A DNA stretch of 64,000 nt, taken from positions 1,612,001-1,676,000 of the forward strand of contig NZ_JABXJG010000001.1 in assembly GCF_013375535.1 (NCBI RefSeq). Direction: 5' to 3'. A program made the position numbers and the translations under genes. The notes beneath the pieces are model-generated. The model made no database searches. It was not told the DNA's origin and was given only the letters and a program-made list of their open reading frames with translations. Positions 52,330-59,832 of this stretch are shown here, piece by piece (position 1 is the first letter of the stretch; each line of letters begins with the position of its first letter). Source of the DNA: Sphingobium sp. 15-1 (lineage in GTDB: Bacteria; Pseudomonadota; Alphaproteobacteria; Sphingomonadales; Sphingomonadaceae).

Positions 52330-53637
52330 TTAATCCTCTTTTGCCGGTTTCGAGAGGGCCAGACGTTGCAGAGGAAGGCCCGAAGGAGGCTCCGGTCGCC
52401 GCCAGAACAGCGCCGTTCCCAAACCTGCCCAGAAAATCCCGGCCAACATCGCCCAACGAACGGCATTGACCAGCGCATCGCCCGACCGGACCCAGCGCCG
52501 CCCGTCGGGAAGCGCCCCGCCCAACAGCCCGGCGATGAATTGCGGCGTGTCCGCAGTCCATTGATCCGGCTCCAGCGGCGCGGCGGGATCGGCCAGCCAG
52601 AGCCGGTCATCGAGCAGGTCCGCATCGGCCACGATCGTCGCTACGCCCCTCCCCATGGCGCAACGCGCCACCAGGTCGCGCCCGACGATGCGGCAATTCG
52701 ACCCCGCATCCGCGAACCGGGAGGCTGCATATGCAGTCAGAACCCGCCCATCGCCCAGAAAATGGCGCTTCTCTCCGGCTGCGGGCGGCAGTAATTTCAC
52801 GCCCCAATATTCGATCATCGCCGCGAGCAAGGTCACAGCCGGAGGCCGGCGCCGGTCCCCAAGCGGCAAGTCCATCGGCCAGCGCAATTGCGGATCGGCC
52901 AGGATCAGCGCCTTGCCGCCCTTGCTGATCCAGGCGTCGAGGGCGACTAGCTCATCCATCGAAAAGGCGCGCGGCTGGGCGAGCAGCAATATCTTGGCGC
53001 TGCCCTTTTTCAGAGCGAGAGGACTGTCGACTGGTTGCACGTCAAAGCGCTGGCGCAGGACAGTGATGATCGGCGCGTCCGCTTTGACGCCATTCTCACG
53101 CCAGAATAACGGCAGGCCGCTGATGACCGCCAGTTCAGGCTGTTTTCCCGGCAAGCGTTCGATGCGAGGTTCATTCGCGAACCAACAGACCGCCAAGGTC
53201 AACAGAGCCAACCCAAGCCCCACACTATGCCGTGTTCCTGCGAAGGCACTCGAACGAGACGCGTGGCTCGTGAGAGCCCAGTTCAAACGGCGGAACTGGG
53301 TTCCTGCCTTCGCAGGAACACGGAACATTAATCCGGCAACCGTCGCCGCCAAAACCGCAGCCAAAAACCATAGCGTCGGCACCAATCCCGGCACCCGCCA
53401 AGCCGCCAGAAACGCACAGGACAGCACTGTCCCAACCGTTCCCAGCCCGACCCACCAAGCCGCCCCCTCACCCCGCCGCGCTTTCAACAAAGCCGCCGCC
53501 GGAACCAACAGCAGCGCCGGAACCATCCACCCACGCGGGTCGACCTGCCCCGTCCGCAACAGCGCAGGCAAGCCGCCAAGCAGCACCGCCACGCCCGGCA
53601 GGCCCAGCATCAAAAATGTCCGAAGCGCAGCCTTCAA
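52330..53637 (-). CDS. GldG-like membrane protein with an in-frame repeat insertion
   Basis: Protein of 435 aa. Four N-terminal membrane segments (about 7-28, 38-52, 64-81, 88-104) precede a repeat-encoded insert (105-136), a further membrane helix (about 138-155), then an extracytoplasmic domain of about 240 residues with PELAVISGLPLFW, QPVDSPLAL, LLLAQPRAFSMDELVALDAW and GKALILADP. That pattern resembles the GldG/ABC-transport auxiliary domain. A last helix lies near 395-412. No ABC transporter gene is adjacent. It precedes mraZ by 185 bp on the same strand. The family call is tentative and the function unknown. Confidence 0.65.
   Translation of the reverse strand: MKAALRTFLMLGLPGVAVLLGGLPALLRTGQVDPRGWMVPALLLVPAAALLKARRGEGAAWWVGLGTVGTVLSCAFLAAWRVPGLVPTLWFLAAVLAATVAGLMFRVPAKAGTQFRRLNWALTSHASRSSAFAGTRHSVGLGLALLTLAVCWFANEPRIERLPGKQPELAVISGLPLFWRENGVKADAPIITVLRQRFDVQPVDSPLALKKGSAKILLLAQPRAFSMDELVALDAWISKGGKALILADPQLRWPMDLPLGDRRRPPAVTLLAAMIEYWGVKLLPPAAGEKRHFLGDGRVLTAYAASRFADAGSNCRIVGRDLVARCAMGRGVATIVADADLLDDRLWLADPAAPLEPDQWTADTPQFIAGLLGGALPDGRRWVRSGDALVNAVRWAMLAGIFWAGLGTALFWRRPEPPSGLPLQRLALSKPAKED
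53230..53323. repeat. Palindromic repeat inserted in frame within the GldG-like gene
   Basis: Perfect 19-bp inverted arms (53230-53248 and 53305-53323), with inner sequence related to the GTGCTCCTGC family (intergenic at 12625, 15133 and 60975). It encodes about 31 residues (VPAKAGTQF...SSAFAGTRH) between two membrane segments of the host protein, with no stop or frameshift. Confidence 0.9.
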
Positions 53638-53654
53638 GCCCGACCCGCCGCCAA

Positions 53655-53960
53655 TCAGCGCGAAGCCGGCGGAATCTCGCGATCCATGGGTTTCTTCAAA
53701 TTCGGGTCCGGCTGCAAGTCCGGCACGATCGGCGCCTGTTCCGGCGCGGGTTGCACGCCCAGTTCGGCCAGCGGCTCCTTGGGCGACACGGCATTGACGT
53801 CCAGCGTCGGCACGGTCGGCGGCGGCACGGTCGGATCGTCGATCCGCGCCTTGTCGATCACGATATTCGCCAGACCCACGAGCAACACCACGCCCGCCAG
53901 CCCGGTGAGGCCGATCTGGACACGCTGCAACCCTTCCTGTTGGCGGGGTGTTTCAGCCAT
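53655..53960 (-). CDS. Small single-pass membrane protein, hypothetical
   Basis: 101 aa. A short polar N-terminus (MAETPRQQEGLQRVQ) leads to one membrane helix (about 16-36, IGLTGLAGVVLLVGLANIVI), then a proline-rich tail (DPTVPPPTVPTLDV...). The tail probably lies in the periplasm. It is 17 bp upstream of the GldG-like gene and 41 bp downstream of cysK, so all three may be one transcript. No family recognised. ATG at 53960 is the first plausible start. Confidence 0.7.
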   Translation of the reverse strand: MAETPRQQEGLQRVQIGLTGLAGVVLLVGLANIVIDKARIDDPTVPPPTVPTLDVNAVSPKEPLAELGVQPAPEQAPIVPDLQPDPNLKKPMDREIPPASR

Positions 53961-54001
53961 GAAGCGCTCTTTTTTCTCGCTGTCGAGACCCGTATCGACA
54001 G

Positions 54002-54997
54002 TCAACGAGTGTGCGCGAGCCAGGGGAAGACAGTCAAGCCCTTCGATTCCAGCCACTCGCGATTGTAGAGCGTTGAAAGATAACGGAATCCGGTATCGCA
54101 CAGGATCGTGACGATCCGCTTGCCCGGCCCAAGCTGCTTCGCCAGCGCCACCGCGCCCGCGACATTGATGCCCGACGAGAGCCCCAGGCACAGCCCTTCC
54201 TCCGCCAGCAGACGGCGGACCCAGAGCAGCCCTTCCTCATCCGAAATGCGGAACTGGGCATCGATCGGCGCGCCCTCCAGATTGGCGGTGATGCGGCCCT
54301 GCCCGATGCCTTCGGCCACCGAAGACCCTTCGGCCTTCAGCTCGCCATGGGCGTAATAATTATAGAGCGCCGCGCCGTGCGGATCGCTCAAGGCAATGGT
54401 GATATTCTCGTCATGCGCCTTCAGGCCCAGCCCGACGCCCGCAATCGTCCCGCCCGTCCCCGCCGCGCAGGTGAAGCCGTCGATCTGCCCGTCCATCTGG
54501 GTCCAGATCTCTTCCGCCGTGCCGATGATATGCGCCTTGCGATTGGCGATATTGTCGAACTGATTGGCCCAGATCGCGCCCTCCGTCTCCTCGGCCAGAC
54601 GGCGCGAGGTATGCACGAAATGCCCCGGATTCGAATAGGGCGCCGCCGGCACCGTCACCAGCTCTGCGCCCAGGGCGCGCAGCGTGTCCATCTTCTCGCG
54701 GCTCTGCGTCTCGGGCATAACGATGATCGTCTTGTAGCCCTTGGCATTGGCGACCAGCGCCAGACCGATGCCGGTATTGCCCGCCGTGCCCTCGACAATG
54801 GTGCCGCCAGGCTTCAACAGCCCCTTTTCCTCGGCATCGTTGACGATGAACAGCGCCGCGCGGTCCTTCACCGAGGCGCCGGGATTGGCGAATTCGCATT
54901 TCGCGTAAATGTCGCAGCCCGTCTCTTCCGAAGGGCCAGTGAGGCGCACCATCGGCGTGTTGCCAATCAGGGCGAGGCTATCTTTCTGAACCAGCAT
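54002..54997 (-). CDS. cysK: Cysteine synthase (O-acetylserine sulfhydrylase)
   Basis: PLP enzyme forming cysteine from O-acetylserine and sulfide, 331 aa. Substrate and PLP motifs: LIGNTPMVRL, GASVKDRAA with the PLP lysine Lys44, EGTAGNTGIGLALV (substrate loop), MPETQSREK, GTGGTIAGVG and SSGINVAGA (phosphate/PLP ring contacts). Somewhat longer than E. coli CysK. ATG at 54997 is chosen; upstream in-frame sequence has no family features. The related cystathionine beta-synthase-like enzymes are possible but less likely. Confidence 0.9.
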   Translation of the reverse strand: MLVQKDSLALIGNTPMVRLTGPSEETGCDIYAKCEFANPGASVKDRAALFIVNDAEEKGLLKPGGTIVEGTAGNTGIGLALVANAKGYKTIIVMPETQSREKMDTLRALGAELVTVPAAPYSNPGHFVHTSRRLAEETEGAIWANQFDNIANRKAHIIGTAEEIWTQMDGQIDGFTCAAGTGGTIAGVGLGLKAHDENITIALSDPHGAALYNYYAHGELKAEGSSVAEGIGQGRITANLEGAPIDAQFRISDEEGLLWVRRLLAEEGLCLGLSSGINVAGAVALAKQLGPGKRIVTILCDTGFRYLSTLYNREWLESKGLTVFPWLAHTR

Positions 54998-55199
54998 GGC
55001 TTCCGCATAGCGGACCAAAGGCGGACTTGCCAAGCAAGGGAATGATGACCGCGCAAAAGTCCGGTTTGTCCCGTACTCCGTTAAGCTTTGCTCCGCCCGC
55101 CGTCCCATTGGGGGACAGGCCATAATCCTGGGAGGAAATAGCAAGGCTTTTCCCTTATGGCCGGTATCAAGCTACGGATTCTCCGAGGGAATTGGTCGG

Positions 55200-56126
55200 T
55201 TGGCAGGCGGCGGCACAGCGAGGGCGTTGAAGGCAGGACATGGCGCGGTCGCCGCATTGGCGCTTCTCGCCCTGGCGGCGCCGCGCCTGATCACCGCCGC
55301 GCCGCTCGACCTGCTGGCTGCCTCCGGCACCGAGGATGACCATGCGGAAAGGGCGGGCGAAAATTTCCCCGGCGCAGCCTTTTTCTTCGCTGAGGGCGCC
55401 TTCGATCCCGTTCCCGGCGCGGCCACGCTGCGCAGCGAGCATGTCCTGGGACTCGACGCGGTGCAGGCGGCTTTCCGCGGCCTGACCGCGCTCGACAGCT
55501 ACCGGGCGCTCAATTGCCTCACCTCGGCCATCTATTATGAGGCCGGAAGCGAACCGGAGGACGGCCAGCGCGCCGTGGCGCAGGTCGTGCTGAACCGCGT
55601 GCGCAACCCGGCCTGGCCGAAAAGCGTGTGCGGAGTCATCTATCAGGGGTCGGAGCGGACCGATTATCGCTGCCAGTTCACCTTCAGTTGCGACGGTTCC
55701 ATGGCGCGCATGGCCAGCGCCGAGGGCTGGGCCCGCGCCCGTCGTATCGCCGCCCAGGCTCTTTCCGGCCTCGTCTACAAGCCCGTCGGTCTCGCCACCT
55801 ATTATCACACTCTGGCGGTGCACCCCGATTGGGCCGGGGCAATGCGACCCGTCGCGGTGATCGGCGCGCATATCTTCTACCGCCCGTCCGGCTTCGGCGG
55901 CACGCCCGCGGCTTTCCGCGCCGCCTATATGGGGCGGGAAACGCTGTCGGGACCATCCCGCCCGGCGACGTTCGCAAAGCCCCTGCCGTTCGACCCGGCC
56001 ATTCCCGTATCTCCCTTCCCCGCCCCCTACGATCCAGCGATTGCCGCGCCCCTGCCTGGCGCCGCTGCCCTGCCCCAATCGACCGTCCGACCCGAATATC
56101 GCAACAGCGGCCGCCCGCTGATTTGA
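55200..56126 (+). CDS. SleB-like cell wall hydrolase
   Basis: Predicted peptidoglycan hydrolase of 308 aa. A hydrophobic N-terminal segment (about 14-33, AVAALALLALAAPRLITAA) is a signal or anchor. The hydrolase_2/SleB domain (about 105-225) has NCLTSAIYYEAGSEPEDGQ with the presumed catalytic Glu, AVAQVVLNRVRNPAWPKSVCGVIYQGS and CQFTFSCDG. The C-terminal 60 residues are Pro/Ala-rich. The start is unclear: TTG at 55200 has GAGGGA about 10 nt upstream and no ATG is in frame nearby. It stands alone, divergent from cysK. Confidence 0.85.
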   Translation: MAGGGTARALKAGHGAVAALALLALAAPRLITAAPLDLLAASGTEDDHAERAGENFPGAAFFFAEGAFDPVPGAATLRSEHVLGLDAVQAAFRGLTALDSYRALNCLTSAIYYEAGSEPEDGQRAVAQVVLNRVRNPAWPKSVCGVIYQGSERTDYRCQFTFSCDGSMARMASAEGWARARRIAAQALSGLVYKPVGLATYYHTLAVHPDWAGAMRPVAVIGAHIFYRPSGFGGTPAAFRAAYMGRETLSGPSRPATFAKPLPFDPAIPVSPFPAPYDPAIAAPLPGAAALPQSTVRPEYRNSGRPLI

Positions 56127-56240
56127 CCGATCCCGGATTTTTTCGCCGGGCCAGGGAATATTTTATAATTACCCCATCATAAACCATCTAATGCATTGAA
56201 AAATAACAATTTAAAAAACTTAGGATTTTTCGTGGGCGGC

Positions 56241-56266
56241 GGAACCTAATGCGCTATCCGATAGTT
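56241..56266 (+). promoter_or_regulatory. Candidate EcfG-type promoter of the small RNA
   Basis: GGAAC at 56241-56245, 17 nt, then AGTT at 56263-56266. This is one mismatch from the alphaproteobacterial general-stress sigma (EcfG) pattern GGAAC-N16/17-CGTT. It would start transcription near 56272, right before the predicted first hairpin. Confidence 0.45.
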
Positions 56267-56271
56267 CTGCT

Positions 56272-56371
56272 CTTCGGATAGCAAATCTTTTGCCCCCCGC
56301 TCTTGCTATCCAAAAAAACATGAGCCCGGAACGCATCTCCCCCCCCGACGCGTTCCGGGCTCAGAATTTTT
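56272..56371 (+). ncRNA. Candidate small RNA with two C-rich hairpin loops
   Basis: About 100 nt in the 394-bp gap between the SleB-like and entericidin genes. Hairpin 1: perfect 9-bp stem (56276-56284 with 56303-56311) and an 18-nt loop with CCCCCC. A CAAAAAAACA linker follows. Hairpin 2: perfect 14-bp stem (56321-56334 with 56350-56363), a 15-nt loop with eight C, and a T-tract (56367-56371), i.e. an intrinsic terminator. Two C-rich loops on stable stems are typical of alphaproteobacterial sRNAs that bind Shine-Dalgarno regions of mRNAs. No ORF with a ribosome site is seen. Not matched to a named family. An AT-rich stretch (56150-56230) lies upstream. Confidence 0.55.
56321..56371 (+). terminator. 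Intrinsic terminator (3' hairpin of the candidate small RNA)
   Basis: A 14-bp GC-rich perfect stem TGAGCCCGGAACGC / GCGTTCCGGGCTCA with a loop ATCTCCCCCCCCGAC, followed by GAATTTTT. It is far too distant from the SleB-like stop (195 bp) to be a simple gene terminator, supporting a separate short transcript. Confidence 0.85.
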
Positions 56372-56409
56372 GGGGCTATCTCACGGAAATCAGAGATATT
56401 TTCGCTTTC

Positions 56410-56434
56410 GGAACGCTTTTCCGGCCGATGGGTT
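56410..56434 (+). promoter_or_regulatory. Candidate EcfG-type promoter of the entericidin gene
   Basis: GGAAC (56410-56414), 16 nt, GGTT (56431-56434): one mismatch to GGAAC-N16/17-CGTT. It lies about 85 bp upstream of the lipoprotein start. Small entericidin-like genes are often general-stress targets in alphaproteobacteria, which fits. Confidence 0.5.
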
Positions 56435-56520
56435 GTTCTCTCGTCGCCGGCATGGCGCCGGTTGAGATTTTCCCGTCACGCACAAAGGCGGGACATGAAA
56501 GCTCTGAAAAGGAGAGGATG

Positions 56521-56649
56521 ATGACCAGGAAGATTTTAGCCGCCCTGCTGCTGACGGGCTCGCTGATGGTCGCGGCCTGCAATACGGTCGAGGGCGCAGG
56601 CAAGGACGTGCAGAGCGCAGGCCAGGCGGTCGAGAACGCCGCCAACTGA
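56521..56649 (+). CDS. Entericidin A/B family lipoprotein
   Basis: Short lipoprotein of 42 aa. Signal ILAALLLTGSLMVAAC with lipidated Cys20, then NTVEGAGKDVQSAGQAVENAAN, the entericidin signature (C-N-T-x-x-G-x-G-x-D-x-Q-x-x-G). Such proteins are membrane-anchored, with a bacteriolytic antidote/toxin role proposed in enterobacteria; in alphaproteobacteria they are stress-induced and of unclear role. The second of two adjacent ATGs (56521) has GGAG at 6 nt. A terminator follows directly. Confidence 0.9.
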   Translation: MTRKILAALLLTGSLMVAACNTVEGAGKDVQSAGQAVENAAN

Positions 56650-56662
56650 CCCGCTCATAGGC

Positions 56663-56693
56663 AAAAGGCTCGCCTCCCCGGCGAGCCTTTTTC
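56663..56693. terminator. Bidirectional intrinsic terminator between the entericidin gene and tatC
   Basis: AAAAGGCTCGCC (56663-56674), loop TCCCC, GGCGAGCCTTTTT. The flanking A and T runs make it usable from both strands. It lies between two convergent genes and ends within 4 bp of the tatC stop. Confidence 0.88.
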
Positions 56694-56696
56694 GTT

Positions 56697-57482
56697 TCAG
56701 CTCGCGGTGTCGGCCGCTTCGGTCGCCGCCAATTCCTTCGCCTGCTTCCGGTCGGTGAACCAGATGGCGATGATCGTGATCTCATAAAGCGCCAACAGCG
56801 GGATCGCGAGCATCAGTTGCGACACGACATCGGGCGGGGTCAGCACCGCTGCCAGGATGAAGGCGGCAACGATCATGTAACGGCGCATGCCGATCAACTG
56901 GGCCCGGCTGACGAACCCGGCCCGATTGAGCAGCATCAGCAACACCGGCATCAGGAAACTGATGCCGAAAGCCAGGATGAACTGCATCACCAGCCCCAGA
57001 TAGGCGTCCGCGCTCGGCAATGCCTCGACTTGCAAGCCGCTGCTATTCCCCTGAAATTCCAGGAAGAAATGGAAGGCTGTCGGCATCACCACGAAATAAG
57101 CGAGCGAAGCGCCGAGGCCGAAGAGAAAAGGCGTGGCGATGATGAACGGCAGCAGCGCCTTCTTCTCCTTCGCGTAAAGCCCCGGCGCGACGAAGGCCCA
57201 AAGCTGGTTGGCGATGATCGGAAAGGACAGGCAGAAAGCCCCGAAAACCGCGATCTTCACCTGCACGAAAAAGGCTTCGTAGAGCTTGGTGTAGACCAGC
57301 CGCCCGCCGCCGTCACCAAAGGCCTCCTTCAGCGGATGGACGAGGATGGCGAACAACTGCTCCGAAAAATAGAAGCAGATCGCGCCCGTGATGAACAAGG
57401 CATAGACGCATTTGAGCAACCGCCCACGCAGTTCGATCAGATGGTCGAGCAACGGCGCCTTGCTATCATCGATGTCCTTCAT
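56697..57482 (-). CDS. tatC: Sec-independent protein translocase TatC
   Basis: Core receptor of the twin-arginine translocation system, 261 aa with six membrane segments. Seen: [20 protein letters not shown] (family N-terminus with the HLxELR motif), F-x-Y-F-V-x-P pattern around [14 protein letters not shown], and [28 protein letters not shown]. The start overlaps the tatB stop by 4 bp. Confidence 0.96.
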   Translation of the reverse strand: MKDIDDSKAPLLDHLIELRGRLLKCVYALFITGAICFYFSEQLFAILVHPLKEAFGDGGGRLVYTKLYEAFFVQVKIAVFGAFCLSFPIIANQLWAFVAPGLYAKEKKALLPFIIATPFLFGLGASLAYFVVMPTAFHFFLEFQGNSSGLQVEALPSADAYLGLVMQFILAFGISFLMPVLLMLLNRAGFVSRAQLIGMRRYMIVAAFILAAVLTPPDVVSQLMLAIPLLALYEITIIAIWFTDRKQAKELAATEAADTAS

Positions 57483-57907
57483 GCCGCCGCGTCACCCTTC
57501 CGCACCGGTTCCTGCGCCACATAGGGCGGACCGTCCGCCGCGGGCTGGACCGCCGACGGAGCAACCGGCGCCTCACTGGCCGCTACGGGCGCGGATTCCG
57601 CGACGAAGGGCGGATGCGTCCCGGCCTCATCCACCGGCGCGGGCAGCGCTTCGGGCGCTCCGGTCGTCTCCGGCGGATGCTCTTCCATGATCCGCTTGTT
57701 CTCCGCGGCCCATTTCTTTTCCAGCTCCTCCAGCTCGACTTCGCGAACCATCGCGTCGATGCCGGTGCGGAAATGGCGCGCCATGCCCTGCGCCTTCCCC
57801 ACGATCTGCCCCACCTTATAGAGCGCGCGAGGCAAGTCCTTGGGGCCGATGACGATCACCGCAATGATCACGATCACCAGAAATTCGGACGAATCGATGC
57901 CAAACAT
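57479..57907 (-). CDS. tatB: Sec-independent protein translocase TatB
   Basis: 142 aa. [29 protein letters not shown] is the TatB N-terminus: a short membrane helix, a Gly-Pro hinge and an amphipathic helix. Glu8 in the helix is a TatB-type residue. The C-terminal tail is Ala/Pro/Glu-rich. It is preceded by tatA at 29 bp. Confidence 0.94.
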   Translation of the reverse strand: MFGIDSSEFLVIVIIAVIVIGPKDLPRALYKVGQIVGKAQGMARHFRTGIDAMVREVELEELEKKWAAENKRIMEEHPPETTGAPEALPAPVDEAGTHPPFVAESAPVAASEAPVAPSAVQPAADGPPYVAQEPVRKGDAAA

Positions 57908-57936
57908 GCGTGCCTACCGCCCCGGCCTGAGGAAAA

Positions 57937-58188
57937 TCAGGCCTTGGTCTTTTCGTCTGTCGCCGTCGGCGCGGCAGTCGGCGCGTCCTGCTCAGGCACG
58001 CGATGGCCCTCGATGCGCGTGGCGGGCTTGGCCTGCGCGACATCGTCGTCATCATCGGCCATGCCCTTCTTGAAGCTCTTGATGCCCTTGGCGACGTCAC
58101 CCATCAGCCCGGAGATCCGGCCGCCGCCGAACAGCAGCATGACCACCAGGAGAACGATGACCCAGTGCATCAGCGAAAAGGAACCCAT
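57937..58188 (-). CDS. tatA: Sec-independent protein translocase TatA
   Basis: 83 aa. One membrane helix (about 6-20, [16 protein letters not shown]) then [23 protein letters not shown], the amphipathic helix that forms the pore. An acidic patch (ADDDDDVAQ) and a short polar tail follow. GGAGAAAG lies 5 nt upstream of the ATG. First tat gene of the operon, downstream of scpB. Confidence 0.95.
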   Translation of the reverse strand: MGSFSLMHWVIVLLVVMLLFGGGRISGLMGDVAKGIKSFKKGMADDDDDVAQAKPATRIEGHRVPEQDAPTAAPTATDEKTKA

Positions 58189-58223
58189 TTTAACTTTCTC
58201 CTGAAACCCAGCCTATCTAGAGT

Positions 58224-58262
58224 GATTTCGAAGGAAATGGAACATTTCCCGGCTCAGAAATC
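58224..58262. repeat. 39-bp nested palindromic element, copy 2
   Basis: Same element as at 18521-18559 (about 34 of 39 identical): GATTTC...GAAATC ends and an internal GGAAATGGAACATTTCC hairpin. It lies in the scpB-tatA gap. Confidence 0.75.
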
Positions 58263-58280
58263 ACGGCAAACAAAGCGCGC

Positions 58281-58307
58281 AGATCATGTTCTCTAAGAAC
58301 ATGATCT
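58281..58307. repeat. Perfect 12-bp hairpin at the scpB stop codon
   Basis: AGATCATGTTCT, three bases, AGAACATGATCT. The right arm overlaps the scpB stop codon. No T-tract follows, so it is not a standard terminator; it may protect the scpB mRNA end or be a protein-binding palindrome. Confidence 0.7.
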
Positions 58308-58899
58308 AAGCGTCTTCCTCGTCATTTTCCACAACGGATTGGGCGCCAAGACCCTCAAGCGCCAAATCCACCGGATCGAGCAGCCCAGCGGCCCGCAGAT
58401 CGTCGATGCCCGGCAAGTCCCGGCGGCTGCTAAGGCCGAAATGTGACAGGAATTCTACCGTGGTGGCGTAGATGAGCGGCCGTCCGGGCACTTCCCGCCG
58501 TCCCGCGGGCCGCACCCAGCCTGCCTCCATCAGCACGTCCAGCGTGCCCTTCGCCACCTGGACGCCGCGAATGGCCTCGATCTCGGCGCGGCTCACCGGC
58601 TCATGATAGGCGATGATGGCCAGCGTTTCCATGGCGGCGCGGGACAGTTTGCGCGTCTCGTCCTTCTCCCGGCGCAGGATATGGGCGAGGTCGGCGGCGG
58701 TCTGGAAATGCCAGCGCCCGCCCCGCTCGAGCAGGTTGATGCCGCGCCCGGCATAATGATCGCTCAGCGTCGCCAGCGCGGCCGCCAGATCGCCCGCCTC
58801 CCCCACATGCAGCTTGAGTTCGCCAAGGGTCAGCGGCTGTTCCGACACGAACAGCACGGCTTCGACCGCGCGGAGGAAATCGTCATATTCTTCGATCAC
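58306..58899 (-). CDS. scpB: Segregation and condensation protein B
   Basis: Kite-type winged-helix subunit of the SMC-ScpAB condensin, 197 aa. Seen: LRAVEAVLFVSEQPLTLGEL, INLLERGGRWHFQTAADLA, RKLSRAAMETLAIIAYHEPVSRAEIEAIRGV (the strongest ScpB block) and FLSHFGLSSRRDLPGI. The start overlaps the scpA stop by 4 bp. A chromosome organisation role is well supported by family. Confidence 0.95.
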   Translation of the reverse strand: MIEEYDDFLRAVEAVLFVSEQPLTLGELKLHVGEAGDLAAALATLSDHYAGRGINLLERGGRWHFQTAADLAHILRREKDETRKLSRAAMETLAIIAYHEPVSRAEIEAIRGVQVAKGTLDVLMEAGWVRPAGRREVPGRPLIYATTVEFLSHFGLSSRRDLPGIDDLRAAGLLDPVDLALEGLGAQSVVENDEEDA

Positions 58900-59690
58900 A
58901 ATAGGCGCCCCGCAGTCGGTTCCGGCACGGCGGCGCGCAGGAAGATAGGTTCGAAAATCCCCTCCTGCTGGATTTCCAGCCGCCCCTGCCGCGCCAGTTC
59001 CAGCGCGGCGACGAAGCTGCTGGCGAGCGCCGATCGTGCCATCGGCCCATCCTGCCCGCTCGGCAGGAAGGCTTCAAGCGCGGTCCAGTCGATCGCCGCG
59101 CCGACCAGCGTGCTGACCCGCTGGATCGCTTCGTCCAGCGTCATGACCGGCCGCACCGCGACCATATGCACCACCGGCTGGGTCCGGGCGCGAATCTGGC
59201 CGTAGGATTGGATCAGGTCGAACAGGCTCGCCGCCCATTTCGCCTTGCGGACAAGGCGCAGCCCTTCCGGCTTTTCCCGCACGAAGACATCGCGGCCGAT
59301 CCGGTCCCGCGCCATCAGCCGCGCGCCCGCCTCCCGCATCGCGTGCAGGCGCTGGAGCCGCAATTGCAGCCTGAGCGCGAGGTCCTCGGGGCTGGGTTCA
59401 GGCTGCGCCTCCTTCGGCAGCAGCAGCGCGGATTTGAGATAGGCCAGCCACGCCGCCATCACCAGATAATCGGCGGCCAGCTCCAGCTTCAACTTCCGCG
59501 CACCCTCGATATAGGCGAGATATTGCTCCACCAGCGCAAGGATGGAAATTTCGCGCAGATCGACCTTCTGCGTCCGCGCCAGCGCCAGCAACAGGTCGAG
59601 CGGCCCCTCCCAGCTTTCAAAGCTGAGCATAAGGGTTTCAGGCAGCGTTTCGGGCCGGGGGACGGCGGGAGGGGTGAAAAGATCGTCCAC
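58896..59690 (-). CDS. scpA: Segregation and condensation protein A
   Basis: Kleisin subunit of SMC-ScpAB, 264 aa. Seen: LSFESWEGPLDLLLALARTQKVDLREISILALVEQYL (kleisin N-terminus) and DYLVMAAWLAYLKSALLLP. I chose GTG at 59690 (V/M-DDLFTPP), which has GGAGG 8 nt upstream; the ATG-initiated frame at 59735 would add residues read from the neighbouring palindromic repeat. The repeat edge (59699) touches the ribosome site, so the repeat may have supplied part of it. Confidence 0.93.
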   Translation of the reverse strand: MDDLFTPPAVPRPETLPETLMLSFESWEGPLDLLLALARTQKVDLREISILALVEQYLAYIEGARKLKLELAADYLVMAAWLAYLKSALLLPKEAQPEPSPEDLALRLQLRLQRLHAMREAGARLMARDRIGRDVFVREKPEGLRLVRKAKWAASLFDLIQSYGQIRARTQPVVHMVAVRPVMTLDEAIQRVSTLVGAAIDWTALEAFLPSGQDGPMARSALASSFVAALELARQGRLEIQQEGIFEPIFLRAAVPEPTAGRLL

Positions 59691-59698
59691 CCTCAATG

Positions 59699-59814
59699 CC
59701 TCCCCGGGACGGGGAGGGGGACCGTTGCGCAGCAATGGTGGAGGGGGCGCGCGCTATCGATGGGGTGATACCCCTCCACCGGCTTCGCCGGTCCCCCTCC
59801 CCGTCCCAGGGAGG
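59699..59814. repeat. Nested G/C-rich inverted repeat between scpA and nagZ
   Basis: Outer 25-bp arms (59699-59723 and 59790-59814) differ at one base. Inner 10-bp arms GGTGGAGGGG (59737-59746) and CCCCTCCACC (59771-59780) are perfect. The centre shows a further small stem. It fills nearly the whole 142-bp gap and abuts the scpA ribosome site. Confidence 0.88.
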
Positions 59815-59832
59815 TATGACAGCCTATAGCTT

